Source: Salsuginibacillus kocurii DSM 18087
Lineage (GTDB): Bacteria > Bacillota > Bacilli > Bacillales > Marinococcaceae
NCBI RefSeq assembly: GCF_000377705.1
Contig: NZ_KB898623.1
Span: 248,001-312,000 of the forward strand
Length of the DNA stretch: 64,000 nt
Direction: 5' to 3'
A model generated the notes under the pieces. The model did not search any database. It had not been told where the DNA came from and saw only the letters and a list, made by a program, of their open reading frames with translations. The translations under genes were made by a program, and so were the position numbers. This document shows positions 18,926 to 28,388 of the stretch, in pieces; the stretch's first letter is position 1, and the number at the start of each line of letters is the position of its first letter.

Positions 18926-19663
18926 TTAATCCTGACGTTCTTTAGGTATAAGAATATAAGGATAAAGCTTGGACCAAAGCATAAATAACATCAGTATAAA
19001 CAGTTGTAAAACAAACAGATAATTGGGCCAGGAGCCGAAATAGTCAAGAAAAGTAGTGCCTGCAGGCTTGCTCATTAAGTATAAATAATTGCTCCCTATC
19101 TCAATGTTTACGAAAAAAACACATAAGGCGTAGCCATTTAATATAAGCCACACTTTCCACCAGGCATTGGCACGAGGGCGCATATTTTCTACCCACAGCA
19201 TAAAAAGAGGAACAATTAAAATTAAACCATGAGCTATGAAAAAGTGGAAAAAGCGCACATGCGGAAAAGCAAAACGCTGCAAGTCCGGTGTAATTAGTGT
19301 GAATAAAGCACTCCAAAAACCAATAAAAAAAAGCAATTCAAATAGCAGTTTATTGCGAGTGCACAAGACTACTACTGCTAAAAAGAGTGTAATACTGCTT
19401 ATATGAAGAGGCAATGCATATGTAACATCCCATGAGCCAGTATCCCAAAACCACAGCTGCACAAACGCTTCCATCACTAAAAGGAGAAAAGCCATCCCCA
19501 CTTTCATTGCATTCTTTAGGGCGCTCTTTTCTCGAATACTTTTTCGCAGAATATACAAACAAAGTATTATGAAACTGATTACAACCAAGACGAGCAAATG
19601 ATCGATCCCAAACATTTGAAAGTTTTCCTCTGTACCTTCTAAACGTATAAATGGATGATCCAT
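18926..19663 (-). CDS. YwaF/TIGR02206 family integral membrane protein
   Basis: A 245-residue protein with six to seven transmembrane helices, matching the TIGR02206 (YwaF) family of unknown function. Typical features are the conserved LPLHISSITLFLA segment, the FFHFFIAHGLI segment and the final WPNYLFVLQLF helix. The strong AAAGGAGGGAGGGG directly before 19663 favours that ATG over one 10 codons upstream. It is monocistronic. Confidence 0.85.
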   Translation of the reverse strand: MDHPFIRLEGTEENFQMFGIDHLLVLVVISFIILCLYILRKSIREKSALKNAMKVGMAFLLLVMEAFVQLWFWDTGSWDVTYALPLHISSITLFLAVVVLCTRNKLLFELLFFIGFWSALFTLITPDLQRFAFPHVRFFHFFIAHGLILIVPLFMLWVENMRPRANAWWKVWLILNGYALCVFFVNIEIGSNYLYLMSKPAGTTFLDYFGSWPNYLFVLQLFILMLFMLWSKLYPYILIPKERQD

Positions 19664-19768
19664 CCCCTCCCTCCTTTCCCTATTGACAAGCATGAACTTA
19701 AAGCGTAAAGTACGTAAAGATTCAGATCCAATGATATAAACAGGTTAAACAACACCCCTGTTCATTTA

Positions 19769-20028
19769 GCTGTTTTTTAAAAGTTGTGGTTTGCACAAAA
19801 CCTAAAAAATATCAAGCAGCGGTGAGGCGGAAAACAACAGGTAAAGCTACCATAGGACGGGCTATCCGGTGGGAGACAAGCACTGCCCGCGGCAATGAGT
19901 ACACGGCGAGGCCAATCGCATGAAAGTCAAGCCGATGTCACACTTAGGCGTGTGGTGAAAGCACCCGCCTGCAGTGAATTTTAAAAACCTTTCCTTTTTT
20001 AAAAGCAACAACCTTTTAAAAAACACGC
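19769..20028. mobile_element. MITE-like element with about 25-bp inverted ends
   Basis: The left end GC-TGTTTTTTAAAAG-TTGT and the reverse complement of the right end GCGTGTTTTTTAAAAGGTTGT match over about 25 bases with a few gaps. The 200-base interior is GC-rich with short palindromes and no gene. It ends about 70 bases before ktrC. Alternatively it may be a structured leader of ktrC. Confidence 0.5.
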
Positions 20029-20096
20029 CTTCTTAGTAACGCTTCTTAGCGAACCCTAACTACTAATCATTCCATTGGAAAAATAGGTGGTGCGCA

Positions 20097-20750
20097 ATGA
20101 AAAAACAATTTACAATTATTGGCCTTGGGCGATTCGGTGTTAGTGTATGCAATGAATTGCATCGCCTCGGCCACGAAGTGCTTGCCATTGATAGCAATGA
20201 GGACAAAGTGAATGAAATTTCTGAAATTGTTACCCACAGTGCCGTAGCAAACGGCACAGATGAAAAAGCATTAAAAAACCTGGGCATTCGTAATTTTGAT
20301 CATGTTATTGTCGCTATTGGGGATAATCTTCAAGCAAGCATTTTGTGTACACTCTTATTAAAAGATTTAGATATTAAGAATGTGTGGGTCAAAGCTCAAA
20401 ACTATTATCATCACAAAGTCCTTGATAAAATTGGAGCCGACCATATCATTCACCCGGAACACGACATGGGAGCGCGAATTGCCAGACATCTTGTTTCAGA
20501 TAAAGTAACGGATTATATTGAACTATCCGCTGACTATTCAATTGTTGAAATTAAAGCTTCAGCCAAATTAAATGCCCAAACCTTAGCGGAACTCGATGTT
20601 CGCGCTCGGTTTGGAGTGACCATTCTAGCAATTAAACGAGCAAAAGAAATGAATATCACTCCGATGCCAGATGATCAAATTATGACAAATGATATTTTGA
20701 TTGTAGTGGGACGCAAACAAGACCTTAAACGTTTTGAAGATTTCACTTAA
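20097..20750 (+). CDS. ktrC: Potassium channel RCK subunit KtrC (TrkA family)
   Basis: A 217-residue cytoplasmic regulatory ring subunit that gates a KtrD/KtrB-type potassium transporter. The N-terminal RCK_N Rossmann domain has the nucleotide-binding GLGRFGVSV motif and an acidic strand end (AIDSNEDK). The RCK_C domain follows from about residue 135. It closely resembles B. subtilis KtrC through the whole length (NLGIRNFDHVIVAIG, KIGADHIIHPEHDM). The membrane subunit is not in the window, as for ktrC of B. subtilis. AGGTGG precedes the ATG. Confidence 0.9.
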   Translation: MKKQFTIIGLGRFGVSVCNELHRLGHEVLAIDSNEDKVNEISEIVTHSAVANGTDEKALKNLGIRNFDHVIVAIGDNLQASILCTLLLKDLDIKNVWVKAQNYYHHKVLDKIGADHIIHPEHDMGARIARHLVSDKVTDYIELSADYSIVEIKASAKLNAQTLAELDVRARFGVTILAIKRAKEMNITPMPDDQIMTNDILIVVGRKQDLKRFEDFT

Positions 20751-20761
20751 TATATCTATCT

Positions 20762-22177
20762 TTAATACGTAGATAAGTTTGTATATTTTTGAATATAAAA
20801 GATGCCTTTTAATAAAAGTGAGCGGTTGCGATGACGAGCAAAAGGTGAGGTGTAACTTCCTCCTTCATTTTTCCATAAGGCATCCATCCATTCCTTCTTA
20901 CTTGTTAAATAAGAGATAGATTTCTCCCCTTTCATGTACAGAGCTGTCTCAATGTTGAGATCTTTTAAATTTCTGCGTGTGAAATTAGCTGAACCTGACA
21001 CACATTCATATTCTGTTTTAGTCGTTTTCATAATACATTTTGGATGGAATTGTTCTCCTTTTGTCTCGTACCAGCGGATTTGAATTCTTCCGTCTGTTTC
21101 ATGCACAAGTTTTTCAGCTACAGGTTTGTTGGGCAAGCCGATTTTCCTCCACCCGAACGCCTCTTGGTTTTGGTCCAAAATAATACGAACGTTCACTCCT
21201 CGGTTCGCCGCTGAAATTAATTCCTTAATGACAGCCAGATCTGATACATATAAAGTCATCATGAATAACTCCTCACCTTTTCGGGCCGTGCGGATCAACT
21301 GAAGCGTTTTTCGTCGGATCTTCCCTTCGGTTACGAGTTGCACCATTCCACAATTCTTCTTACTATGTATTTTCTCTGCCGGTAAAACTGGCCAGTAAAG
21401 TTCAGAACCGGAAAGCTCTGCTACAGCTTTTTCCGATAGTAATGTATCTTTAATCAGGCCCGAGTCTTTTACAATATAACCTACATTCGTGTGATAAGCA
21501 CTGGCATCGTGTGGGTTGGCTGAACTTACAAATACCCCCTTTTCAGAAACCATCACTTTTCGATGATTGGCTTTAATATTCAGAAGCTTCAAATAGGATC
21601 GCAAAGTAGTCTTATAAGGGCGTTTTGTTAACGGGTTAGGAAGCCAGCCCGGCCCTTTTTGTCCGAACCACTGAAAATAACTCCGCCATAAGGCTGAATA
21701 AAGAGGCGTTGAATCACGCATCGGCACATGATGTGTCACACTAACTTCAATATTTGCTTTCTTGAGCTGTTCAAGGTGAGGAGAAGGATGAGAATTATAT
21801 AAAGTATTAATAGGATCTGTTATTACAATAATGTTCATATCAGGTGATTCTTTCTTTTTTTGAATTAAGGTTTCCGTTAACGGATCTGCTACTTTTGGGT
21901 ACTGTTTATTTTCACGATAATAGTCATTAAACAAAAACATATCTACCACTAAAAAGTGCTCAGCTCTGCGGATAAATTCCAATTGAGCATGAAACAAATC
22001 AGCCTTCCACATTCGTTTTCCATTTTGCTCATAGCTAATATTATAAGCCCATTCAACCTGCTCCGGATAACGGAGAGACCCTTCGAATGATAATCCGGGT
22101 TTAAGCGGGCGATACATTCCAAATACCATTACAACCACTGTCCAAACACATAATCCACGTCTTACAATTCTCTTCAT
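20762..22177 (-). CDS. Phospholipase D-like protein with diverged HKD motifs
   Basis: A 471-residue protein with an N-terminal membrane segment (residues 8-24) and two PLD repeats, probably acting outside the membrane. The first motif region reads NHRKVMVSEKGVFVSSANPHD (HxK kept, Asp replaced by Glu in the usual spacing, GSxN as SSAN). The second reads HPKCIMKTTKTEYE, then SGSANF (HxK kept, Asp absent). The enzyme could be a cardiolipin-synthase relative, a transphosphatidylase or an altered-activity member. It is monocistronic, tail-to-tail with ktrC, with only 11 bases between. Confidence 0.8.
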   Translation of the reverse strand: MKRIVRRGLCVWTVVVMVFGMYRPLKPGLSFEGSLRYPEQVEWAYNISYEQNGKRMWKADLFHAQLEFIRRAEHFLVVDMFLFNDYYRENKQYPKVADPLTETLIQKKKESPDMNIIVITDPINTLYNSHPSPHLEQLKKANIEVSVTHHVPMRDSTPLYSALWRSYFQWFGQKGPGWLPNPLTKRPYKTTLRSYLKLLNIKANHRKVMVSEKGVFVSSANPHDASAYHTNVGYIVKDSGLIKDTLLSEKAVAELSGSELYWPVLPAEKIHSKKNCGMVQLVTEGKIRRKTLQLIRTARKGEELFMMTLYVSDLAVIKELISAANRGVNVRIILDQNQEAFGWRKIGLPNKPVAEKLVHETDGRIQIRWYETKGEQFHPKCIMKTTKTEYECVSGSANFTRRNLKDLNIETALYMKGEKSISYLTSKKEWMDALWKNEGGSYTSPFARHRNRSLLLKGIFYIQKYTNLSTY

Positions 22178-22442
22178 GTCCTACTCTCCCCTGCCAAATT
22201 CTATTTCAAATTGTGAGTGAAGAAACACTTATTGTATTTTGTTTCCCTTTTTAGAAAGGAAGATAACCGAATTCTCCCGAGAAAAAAGGAGGGGCGTCAG
22301 TAAGTATTGTTTTGTTTAATCTCTAATTCTCTATACCGTACTAGAATAGGAAGATTATAAGCATTTCTATCAGCAGACAAAAGTACACATGCCCAAGAAT
22401 CGGCGGTCTGTTAAAAATTTAGTAGACATTTTTTCTACAAAG

Positions 22443-22468
22443 AAAACTTGGCAAAGCCAAGCCTACGG
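22443..22468. repeat. Dispersed repeat, copy 2 (AACTTGGCAAAGC type)
   Basis: 24 of 26 bases match 3454-3479. It contains two palindromes (CTTGGCAAAGCCAAG and GCCTACGGCGTAGGC, the latter extending to 22475). The flanking gap 22178-22576 otherwise shows only the uppP terminator. Confidence 0.65.
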
Positions 22469-22532
22469 CGTAGGCTGAGCCGTAGTTGCACGTATACCGC
22501 TCCCTTCAAAAATTATACATTCTTACCGTGTA

Positions 22533-22559
22533 AAAAAGATGCACTGAAACAGCGCATCC
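22533..22559 (-). terminator. Terminator of uppP
   Basis: On the minus strand GATGCGCTG, a short loop and CAGTGCATC (one wobble pair) are followed by six T, 18 bases after the uppP stop. Confidence 0.85.
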
Positions 22560-22576
22560 TTGGGGTCACACTTATG

Positions 22577-23386
22577 TTATGAGAACACGAGAAGAGAAAT
22601 AGCAACAATAAAGCAATAGATGGCAAAATAAAGCAACTTCCCGGAAGCTACCGCATCAATTAGAACTTTAATAGCCACTAACGAGACCAGAGTAGCCACA
22701 ATAAATGATACCGTATATAAAAGTGTTTGGTCAGGCGTCGTCCAAGCCACATATATTTCAGGAGCTAATAATACCAAGCTTCCAACACTGACAGGAATCG
22801 AGAGGAAGAAAGAAAATTTCAATGCAGTCGTTGGTTCAATTTTACGAGCCATCGCTGCCACAATTGTCGCGCCTGAACGACTAATACCAGGGGCTAATGC
22901 AGCCATCTGGGCGACCCCAATAATAATCGCATCCGTTGCGGAAATATCTCCTTCTTGTTTATGGCCATTCAGCCGGTGAATCAGCCAAAGAGCCGTCCCT
23001 GTAGCGAAGAGAGCCAGTGCTACTGATGTTAAGGTAGTCAGCTCTCCGCCTATTTCATCGGCAAATAAGCCACCGATAATGACAGCAGGAATAGTAGCAA
23101 TCACAAGCATCAAAGTTAAACGGTAAAACCTTTGATATTCCGGCTGCCGCATAACAACAAAGCGAACTGTACCTACTGCAACTTCTGACAAATCTTTGCG
23201 ATATATAATCAGGACAGCTAATAAAGAAGCTCCATTTAAAAATGTTTCAAAATGCAGGTCTGGAACACGCAAATCAAAAAAATGTGAAAATATAACCAGG
23301 TGGCCGCTTGATGAAACTGGCCAAGGCTCAGTTAATCCTTGCACAATCCCTAGCCATATGTATTGAAGAATTTGCAAAATGTCCAT
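22577..23386 (-). CDS. uppP: Undecaprenyl-diphosphatase
   Basis: A 269-residue BacA/UppP-family membrane phosphatase that recycles the undecaprenyl lipid carrier of cell-wall synthesis and can confer bacitracin tolerance. The two signature motifs are present: QGLTEPWPVSSSGHLV near the N terminus (catalytic Glu and the SSSGH) and PGISRSGATI in the middle. About eight hydrophobic helices are visible. GGGAGA precedes the ATG. It is monocistronic between terminators. Confidence 0.92.
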   Translation of the reverse strand: MDILQILQYIWLGIVQGLTEPWPVSSSGHLVIFSHFFDLRVPDLHFETFLNGASLLAVLIIYRKDLSEVAVGTVRFVVMRQPEYQRFYRLTLMLVIATIPAVIIGGLFADEIGGELTTLTSVALALFATGTALWLIHRLNGHKQEGDISATDAIIIGVAQMAALAPGISRSGATIVAAMARKIEPTTALKFSFFLSIPVSVGSLVLLAPEIYVAWTTPDQTLLYTVSFIVATLVSLVAIKVLIDAVASGKLLYFAIYCFIVAISLLVFS

Positions 23387-23470
23387 TTCTTCAGTCTCCC
23401 TTTCATACTCTTCCTCTGTGTCTTATCATTCCCCAGCTTAACAAATAAAAGCTTTTAGGAAATAGAAAAG

Positions 23471-23492
23471 TCCGGAGAACATAATCTCCGGA
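23471..23492 (-). terminator. Terminator downstream of mgtE
   Basis: Inverted repeat TCCGGAGA / TCTCCGGA, then ACTTTTCTATTT on the minus strand. It lies about 150 bases after the mgtE stop. Confidence 0.72.
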
Positions 23493-23638
23493 ACTCCTCA
23501 CATATCGTAATATAACATGAGTGTCGCGACAAGGGCTTTTTGTTTTGTTTCATTTTCATGACTATTGCTAGAAATTATACATGAACAGGAAATAACCCCC
23601 AATATAGCGCACCTCTCTTCTCGTCTCTCCCTCTGCCT

Positions 23639-25003
23639 TTACAGGTAGTGAAGCAAAGAAGTAGCAATTGAAAAATAAATCAATAAACCTAAAATGTCAT
23701 TCACAGTCGTAATAAATGGACCAGAAGCAATCGCTGGATCTAATTTCAATTTGTGAATAATAAGCGGCACAATAGACCCAATAACGGTTGCTATACTCAA
23801 AGATAAAAAGATCGAGATACCAACAACAAAGGCCAGTACGATATTACCGTCATATAATAAAGGAATAACCACAGCAAGCACGACAGCACACATAATGCCT
23901 ATCATCATGCCAGTGCCCAATTCTCGTGCGAGTGTTTTTCCTAATCCTTTTTTCTCAAGTGTGCCAAGCGCTAAGCCACGTACGACTACCGCAAGTGACT
24001 GCGTTCCTGTATTACCTGCTGAATCCATTATGAGTGGTATAAAGGCAGACAAAATGACAATTTGCTCTAATGTCTCTTCAAATTGGCCGATTACTCCTGC
24101 AGTGATCATTCCAAAAAACATTAACATGATAATCCATGGCGCTCGTTTCTTCGCTGCATCAAAAGCAGTTACATTTACGTCCGTTGCTCCACGAGCGGCT
24201 GTAAATTCTCCTAAGTCTTCTGTCGCTTCTTGTTCCAAAATATCCATCACATCGTCCACGGTTACAATTCCGATTAACTCATTAGTATGAGTTACAACCG
24301 GAGCTGCGAGGAAGTCATATTTTTGTATCAGTTGACCGACTTCTTCCTGGTCTGTATTAACATGGACCGAAACAACCCTGCTGCTCATAATATTTTCTAT
24401 CAATTCGTCCGGAGAAGCTGTAATTAAATCACGAAGAGAGGTCACCCCTACGAGTTTGCCCTTGGTGTCAACCACGTATAAATAATAGATGGTCTCAGCT
24501 TCGGGAGCTTTACTGCGTAGCTTTTCTAGAACGTGAGAAACCGATTCAGAAGCTTCTAATGAGATGAATTCCTTTGTCATGATCGCCCCGGCTGTTTCGT
24601 CTTCATATTGGAGCAGCTCTTTGACATCCTCTGCATCTTCATCAGACATGGCTTCTAATATATCTTTTGCCGTTTCTTCCTTTAGTTCGCCAAGAAAGTC
24701 GGCCACGTCGTCGGCATACATATTGTTAAACATTTCAGCTGCATACGAATCATCCAGCTGCTTTACTACTTCTCTCTGTTCCTCTGCTTCCAACGCTTCA
24801 AATACTTCAGCAAATTCCGAAGGATTTAAATATGAGATTAAACGACCCCGGCTCTCCTGTTGGAGGCGCTGAAATATTTCAAGCTGGTCAACCGGGTGCA
24901 AATCCAAAAACCTTTCCCGGAACCCTTCCTTATCTTCCGCAGACAAAAGCTCTATTAATAATTGAGTGTATTCTTCCCGTGTTTTTTCATTTAACTTAAC
25001 CAT
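23639..25003 (-). CDS. mgtE: Magnesium transporter MgtE
   Basis: A 454-residue magnesium channel. The N-terminal MgtE_N superhelical domain (about 1-130) contains HPVDQLEIFQRL. Tandem CBS domains (about 135-255) include DDVMDILEQEATED. The C-terminal membrane domain has five helices with the pore signature PLIMDSAGNTGTQS. The cytoplasmic domains sense magnesium and close the pore. Expression should be controlled by the M-box riboswitch in its 380-base leader. GAGGGTGAG precedes the ATG. Confidence 0.94.
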   Translation of the reverse strand: MVKLNEKTREEYTQLLIELLSAEDKEGFRERFLDLHPVDQLEIFQRLQQESRGRLISYLNPSEFAEVFEALEAEEQREVVKQLDDSYAAEMFNNMYADDVADFLGELKEETAKDILEAMSDEDAEDVKELLQYEDETAGAIMTKEFISLEASESVSHVLEKLRSKAPEAETIYYLYVVDTKGKLVGVTSLRDLITASPDELIENIMSSRVVSVHVNTDQEEVGQLIQKYDFLAAPVVTHTNELIGIVTVDDVMDILEQEATEDLGEFTAARGATDVNVTAFDAAKKRAPWIIMLMFFGMITAGVIGQFEETLEQIVILSAFIPLIMDSAGNTGTQSLAVVVRGLALGTLEKKGLGKTLARELGTGMMIGIMCAVVLAVVIPLLYDGNIVLAFVVGISIFLSLSIATVIGSIVPLIIHKLKLDPAIASGPFITTVNDILGLLIYFSIATSLLHYL

Positions 25004-25151
25004 TCGCTCACCCTCTTTCTACTGGGCAGCTTATCCTCTTATGAGAGCCAGAGGGGCCGCCAGTCGTGTGATTGTATTTCTTTTTTTATACACCTACTCC
25101 TGTCAGATGTACAACTGTCCATGTACCCCTCTCACCTCCTCAAAAGATCTA

Positions 25152-25192
25152 ATAAAAAAGCGTGCTCCTCAATTGGTGAATGAGGGCACGCT
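25152..25192 (-). terminator. Riboswitch-controlled terminator of the mgtE leader
   Basis: On the minus strand AGCGTGCCCTCA, a short loop and TGAGGAGCACGCT are followed by six T. It lies directly downstream of the M-box aptamer and about 150 bases before mgtE, as expected for transcription attenuation. Confidence 0.85.
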
Positions 25193-25230
25193 GAATTGCA
25201 TGTCAAAACAGGAATCTGGTAAAAGATTCC

Positions 25231-25388
25231 CTCCTCATTCGTAGAGCTTTAGCACTGCACGGCATAGGACAAAGCCAGCTGCATTAGAAACCACCTTATG
25301 TCGATGGTTCCAGTTGACCCATTGGCGTCTTTGGACATTTTTGGGCAGCAGCTTCTCTCCGTACAGGAGCCTCACCTAACGAGGTATA
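25231..25388 (-). ncRNA. M-box (ykoK) magnesium riboswitch aptamer
   Basis: Read on the minus strand, the leader contains the conserved M-box blocks in order: CGTTAGGTGAGGCTCCTGTA, GCTGCTGCCC, GACGCCAATGGGTCAAC, CATCGACATAAGGTG, TAATGCAGCTGG and CAGTGCTAAAGCTCTACGA. Known M-boxes bind magnesium and cause premature termination of magnesium transporter genes. The order, spacing and the following terminator make this assignment strong. Confidence 0.93.
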
Positions 25389-25629
25389 CGTTTGTAATCC
25401 GTTGTGTACTATACAGAGACTTTTACTCTACGTCAACATCCTTCCAGGAAAAAGTTACATTTATTCATTCTGCCCTTCAGTACTCGGCATAATCCATTTC
25501 TTAGAGCTAACTACTTTGTTATATTCAAAGCATCAGCTGCATGTGCGGGGGTTTGCCGAGATCACTTCAATTCTCCATGCATTTATAATATCCGTGGCCT
25601 GCTTACATCAAACGCGTTTATTTTTTATC

Positions 25630-27159
25630 TTACCAATCTTCTTGTTTTTCTACTTTATGCTTTTCTTCGCCTTCTGCTTTTAAGGCCTTATGAATTGAAA
25701 CAATCATCCCAAACATCAAAAGTGTAAATGGTAAGCCTGATAATATGGCAGTCGCCTGCAAGCCATCAAGTCCACCGCTTATTAGAAGCGACGCTGCAAT
25801 TGAAGAGATAAGCAGCCCCCACACCACCATTATACTGTTTCTTGGATTTAAGCTTCCATTCGAAGAAAAAACACCTAGTACAAACGTTGCTGAATTGGCA
25901 GAGGTAATAAAAAATATCAAAATGAGAATGAGTGTTGTAATACTTAACAACTCACCAAGTGGAAGCGACTGAATAACAAGAAACAAGCCATTCTCGGGAG
26001 CTTCAGCGATAGACTCAGCAAACCCGGCCCCTTGCATTAGTTCCATATAAATGCCGGTGCCGCCAAAAATACTAAACCAAACTACCGTAACCAAAGTTGG
26101 TACCAACAATACACCCAAAATAAATTCCTGCACACTGCGCCCTCGAGACACACGTGCAATAAATGTGCCTACAAAGGGGCTCCATGAAATAACCCAAGCC
26201 CAGTAGAAAAAGGTCCATTCCCCCATCCATTCATTATCAGTATAAGGTGTTGTCTCAAAACTTAACTGCACTATACTGCTAGCATATTGCCCCAAGGTCA
26301 AGCTTAAATGCTCCAATAAAAATAACGTGGGTCCCAAGGCTAAAACAACTATCATCAAAATGCCCATTAAGCCCAAGTTAGAAATACTTAAGTAACGCAT
26401 ACCCCGATTAATCCCAGTAACCACCGAAGTTAGGAACAATACTGTCACCGTTGCCACCACGATCAGCTGTGTACTTGTTTGATTTTCAATGCCAAATACT
26501 TCTTCTAATCCTCCGCTGAACTGAAGCGTACTTAACCCGAAAGAAGTAGCTATACCAACTGTTGTTCCGATAGTAGCGATAAGGTCAATCCCTTTTCCAT
26601 ATCCTCCATAGATACGGTCTCCTAATATTGGGTAAAATGCTGAACTAATTAACCCTGGTAAGTTTTTACGATACTTGGCAAATCCTAATGCTAAAGCCAC
26701 AATTGCGTATATGGCCCAAGGTTGCAGCCCCCAATGAAAAACACCATATAACAAACCTTGTTCGGCAGCTTCCTGACTGTTTGCTTCTTCTCCACCTGGA
26801 GGATTCACCATATGAGACATCGGTTCTGAGACCCCATAGAAAACAAGCCCTACCCCCATTCCAGCTGCAAACAACATTCCGATCCACGTGAAAAAGGAAT
26901 ACTCTGGGGTGTCCCTGGGCTTGCCCAACTTCATATGTCGATATGGCCCAACACCTAAGTATAAACAAAAAACAAGAAATACACTCGTAGCCATAACGTA
27001 TAACCAGCCAAACAAATCAATGACTTGGTCTAGTAAAAAAGAGGTGACTCCTTCCATATGCTCCGGGAAGAAAAAGCCCCAGCCCGCAATAAAGATGACA
27101 ATAATTGCTGCAACGATAAATACGATGCTTGTAGGACCAGACTGATATCGATATGGCAC
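25630..27159 (-). CDS. BCCT family compatible-solute transporter
   Basis: A 509-residue betaine/carnitine/choline transporter with 12 predicted helices, importing quaternary ammonium solutes with sodium (OpuD/BetL-type). Family landmarks include GMGVGLVFYGVSEPM, FHWGLQPWAIYAIV and the aromatic substrate-box region TFFYWAWVISWSPFVGTF. The strong AAAGGGAGG precedes the ATG. It is monocistronic. The substrate cannot be assigned, but glycine betaine uptake would fit osmotic adaptation. Confidence 0.92.
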   Translation of the reverse strand: MPYRYQSGPTSIVFIVAAIIVIFIAGWGFFFPEHMEGVTSFLLDQVIDLFGWLYVMATSVFLVFCLYLGVGPYRHMKLGKPRDTPEYSFFTWIGMLFAAGMGVGLVFYGVSEPMSHMVNPPGGEEANSQEAAEQGLLYGVFHWGLQPWAIYAIVALALGFAKYRKNLPGLISSAFYPILGDRIYGGYGKGIDLIATIGTTVGIATSFGLSTLQFSGGLEEVFGIENQTSTQLIVVATVTVLFLTSVVTGINRGMRYLSISNLGLMGILMIVVLALGPTLFLLEHLSLTLGQYASSIVQLSFETTPYTDNEWMGEWTFFYWAWVISWSPFVGTFIARVSRGRSVQEFILGVLLVPTLVTVVWFSIFGGTGIYMELMQGAGFAESIAEAPENGLFLVIQSLPLGELLSITTLILILIFFITSANSATFVLGVFSSNGSLNPRNSIMVVWGLLISSIAASLLISGGLDGLQATAILSGLPFTLLMFGMIVSIHKALKAEGEEKHKVEKQEDW

Positions 27160-27399
27160 ATTAATCCTCCCTTTACTTCGACATTTCCTCTACACTATTT
27201 CATCTCTTTCCCATTTTCCATATTTTTTGAACATGGTATTTACTATTTCTCATTAGACAGTTCATCAAGCTGCTGAAGTATGAAGATTTTGTTAACCGTC
27301 TCTCTTTTATTTCTCTAGCTTTACAGTTACAAAGTCAAACTGTAAGATTAATTATAGTTTTGTGCCCTATGTTAATCACAATATAAAGGAGAATTTGCA

Positions 27400-28104
27400 A
27401 TGAAGGACGCTCAGAATACTTCAGCTGAAAAGTATAAATACCAAAATGCATCATCTAGGCGTAAAAACGCCATCATTTTCTTACTTATTGCGATGGCCTT
27501 TTCCTTATTTTCCATCATTTTTAGTTTCTATGAATGGGGAATCTACCACCAATACGATGAAGGTGCAACACTCGAGGTGTTAACAGACGGAGAATTAGCA
27601 ATGGTAAGTATAGGTGTCTTACTTATTCATTTACCGCGCACAGCCTTTTTTATTCTCTCTGCCGTATTTGTACTTCTCTGGCTTTATCGCATTCACCAAA
27701 ATGCTCGTGCACTTACGATAGAGGGAACTATCTATGCCCCAGGATGGGCGGTTGCTTTTTATTTCATACCGCTTGTGAATTTTGTACTTCCCTTAATTTC
27801 TATGTATCACTTATATAGGAACCATTATCGAACAGCTGAAGCCCATAACCTAGACGCAGAACCAGAGAGAAAATGGATGGTAGTTGTCTGGTGGCTTGCT
27901 TTTGTCTTTTCAGCTCTTGTGATGAGTCCAGCAGCATTAAATACAGAGGAAGAAACAATTGGTCTAATCCTCATTGACGTACAAACAACCATTGTTTCTG
28001 AATTGGTATTAATTATTTCAGGTATTTTCTTCATTCTCATCATTCGCCGCTTGACCACAATCCAAGAAAGGCTCGCTGAAAAGCTTAAAATTTCTTCAAC
28101 ATAA
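27400..28104 (+). CDS. DUF4328-type membrane protein
   Basis: A 234-residue protein with about six transmembrane helices. The central block RIHQNARAL, then APGWAVAFYFIPLVNFVLP and MYHLYR, is the pattern of DUF4328 proteins (polar residues before a PGWA and a P-x-N-x-x-x-P helix). The function is unknown. AAGGAGAA precedes the ATG at 27400. It is monocistronic and followed by a terminator. Confidence 0.8.
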   Translation: MKDAQNTSAEKYKYQNASSRRKNAIIFLLIAMAFSLFSIIFSFYEWGIYHQYDEGATLEVLTDGELAMVSIGVLLIHLPRTAFFILSAVFVLLWLYRIHQNARALTIEGTIYAPGWAVAFYFIPLVNFVLPLISMYHLYRNHYRTAEAHNLDAEPERKWMVVVWWLAFVFSALVMSPAALNTEEETIGLILIDVQTTIVSELVLIISGIFFILIIRRLTTIQERLAEKLKISST

Positions 28105-28209
28105 GAAGCAACTCTTCATCAAACAAACACCACAAGCCAAGGCCGCTGGCCCAAGTTAGTTCCTGCAAAAGCCCTGGCATATGCGGTATACGTGCGACAT
28201 CGGCTTCCC

Positions 28210-28237
28210 CACGGTTGATGTTGCCGTGTCTTTTTTT
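28210..28237 (+). terminator. Terminator downstream of the DUF4328 gene
   Basis: CACGG, a 9-base loop, CCGTG and then seven T, about 105 bases after the stop. It lies inside a larger inverted repeat (TTCCTGCA near 28161 and TGCAGGAA near 28240). Confidence 0.68.
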
Positions 28238-28388
28238 GGTGCAGGAAGCGCATCTAAAAACACACTCACACCGAGACTTTTACTTAATCACTCTGCCTGC
28301 AGGCGCCTCACATATTCCGGCTGCAGGCCACTTTTCATTCCCTAAGCGAACCTTTTGGGCTACCTCCTGCTTTTTATATCTGCCTATT

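Noticed and set aside
19769-20096. Possible c-di-AMP (ydaO) riboswitch before ktrC
   Set aside because: I looked for the conserved ydaO motifs because ktr genes are often so controlled, but did not find them; the long inverted ends fit a repeat element better. A covariance search would settle it.
25298-25727. Several overlapping plus-strand frames between mgtE and the BCCT gene
   Set aside because: They lie over the M-box leader and the 3' end of the BCCT gene on the other strand, have no ribosome binding sites and resemble no family.
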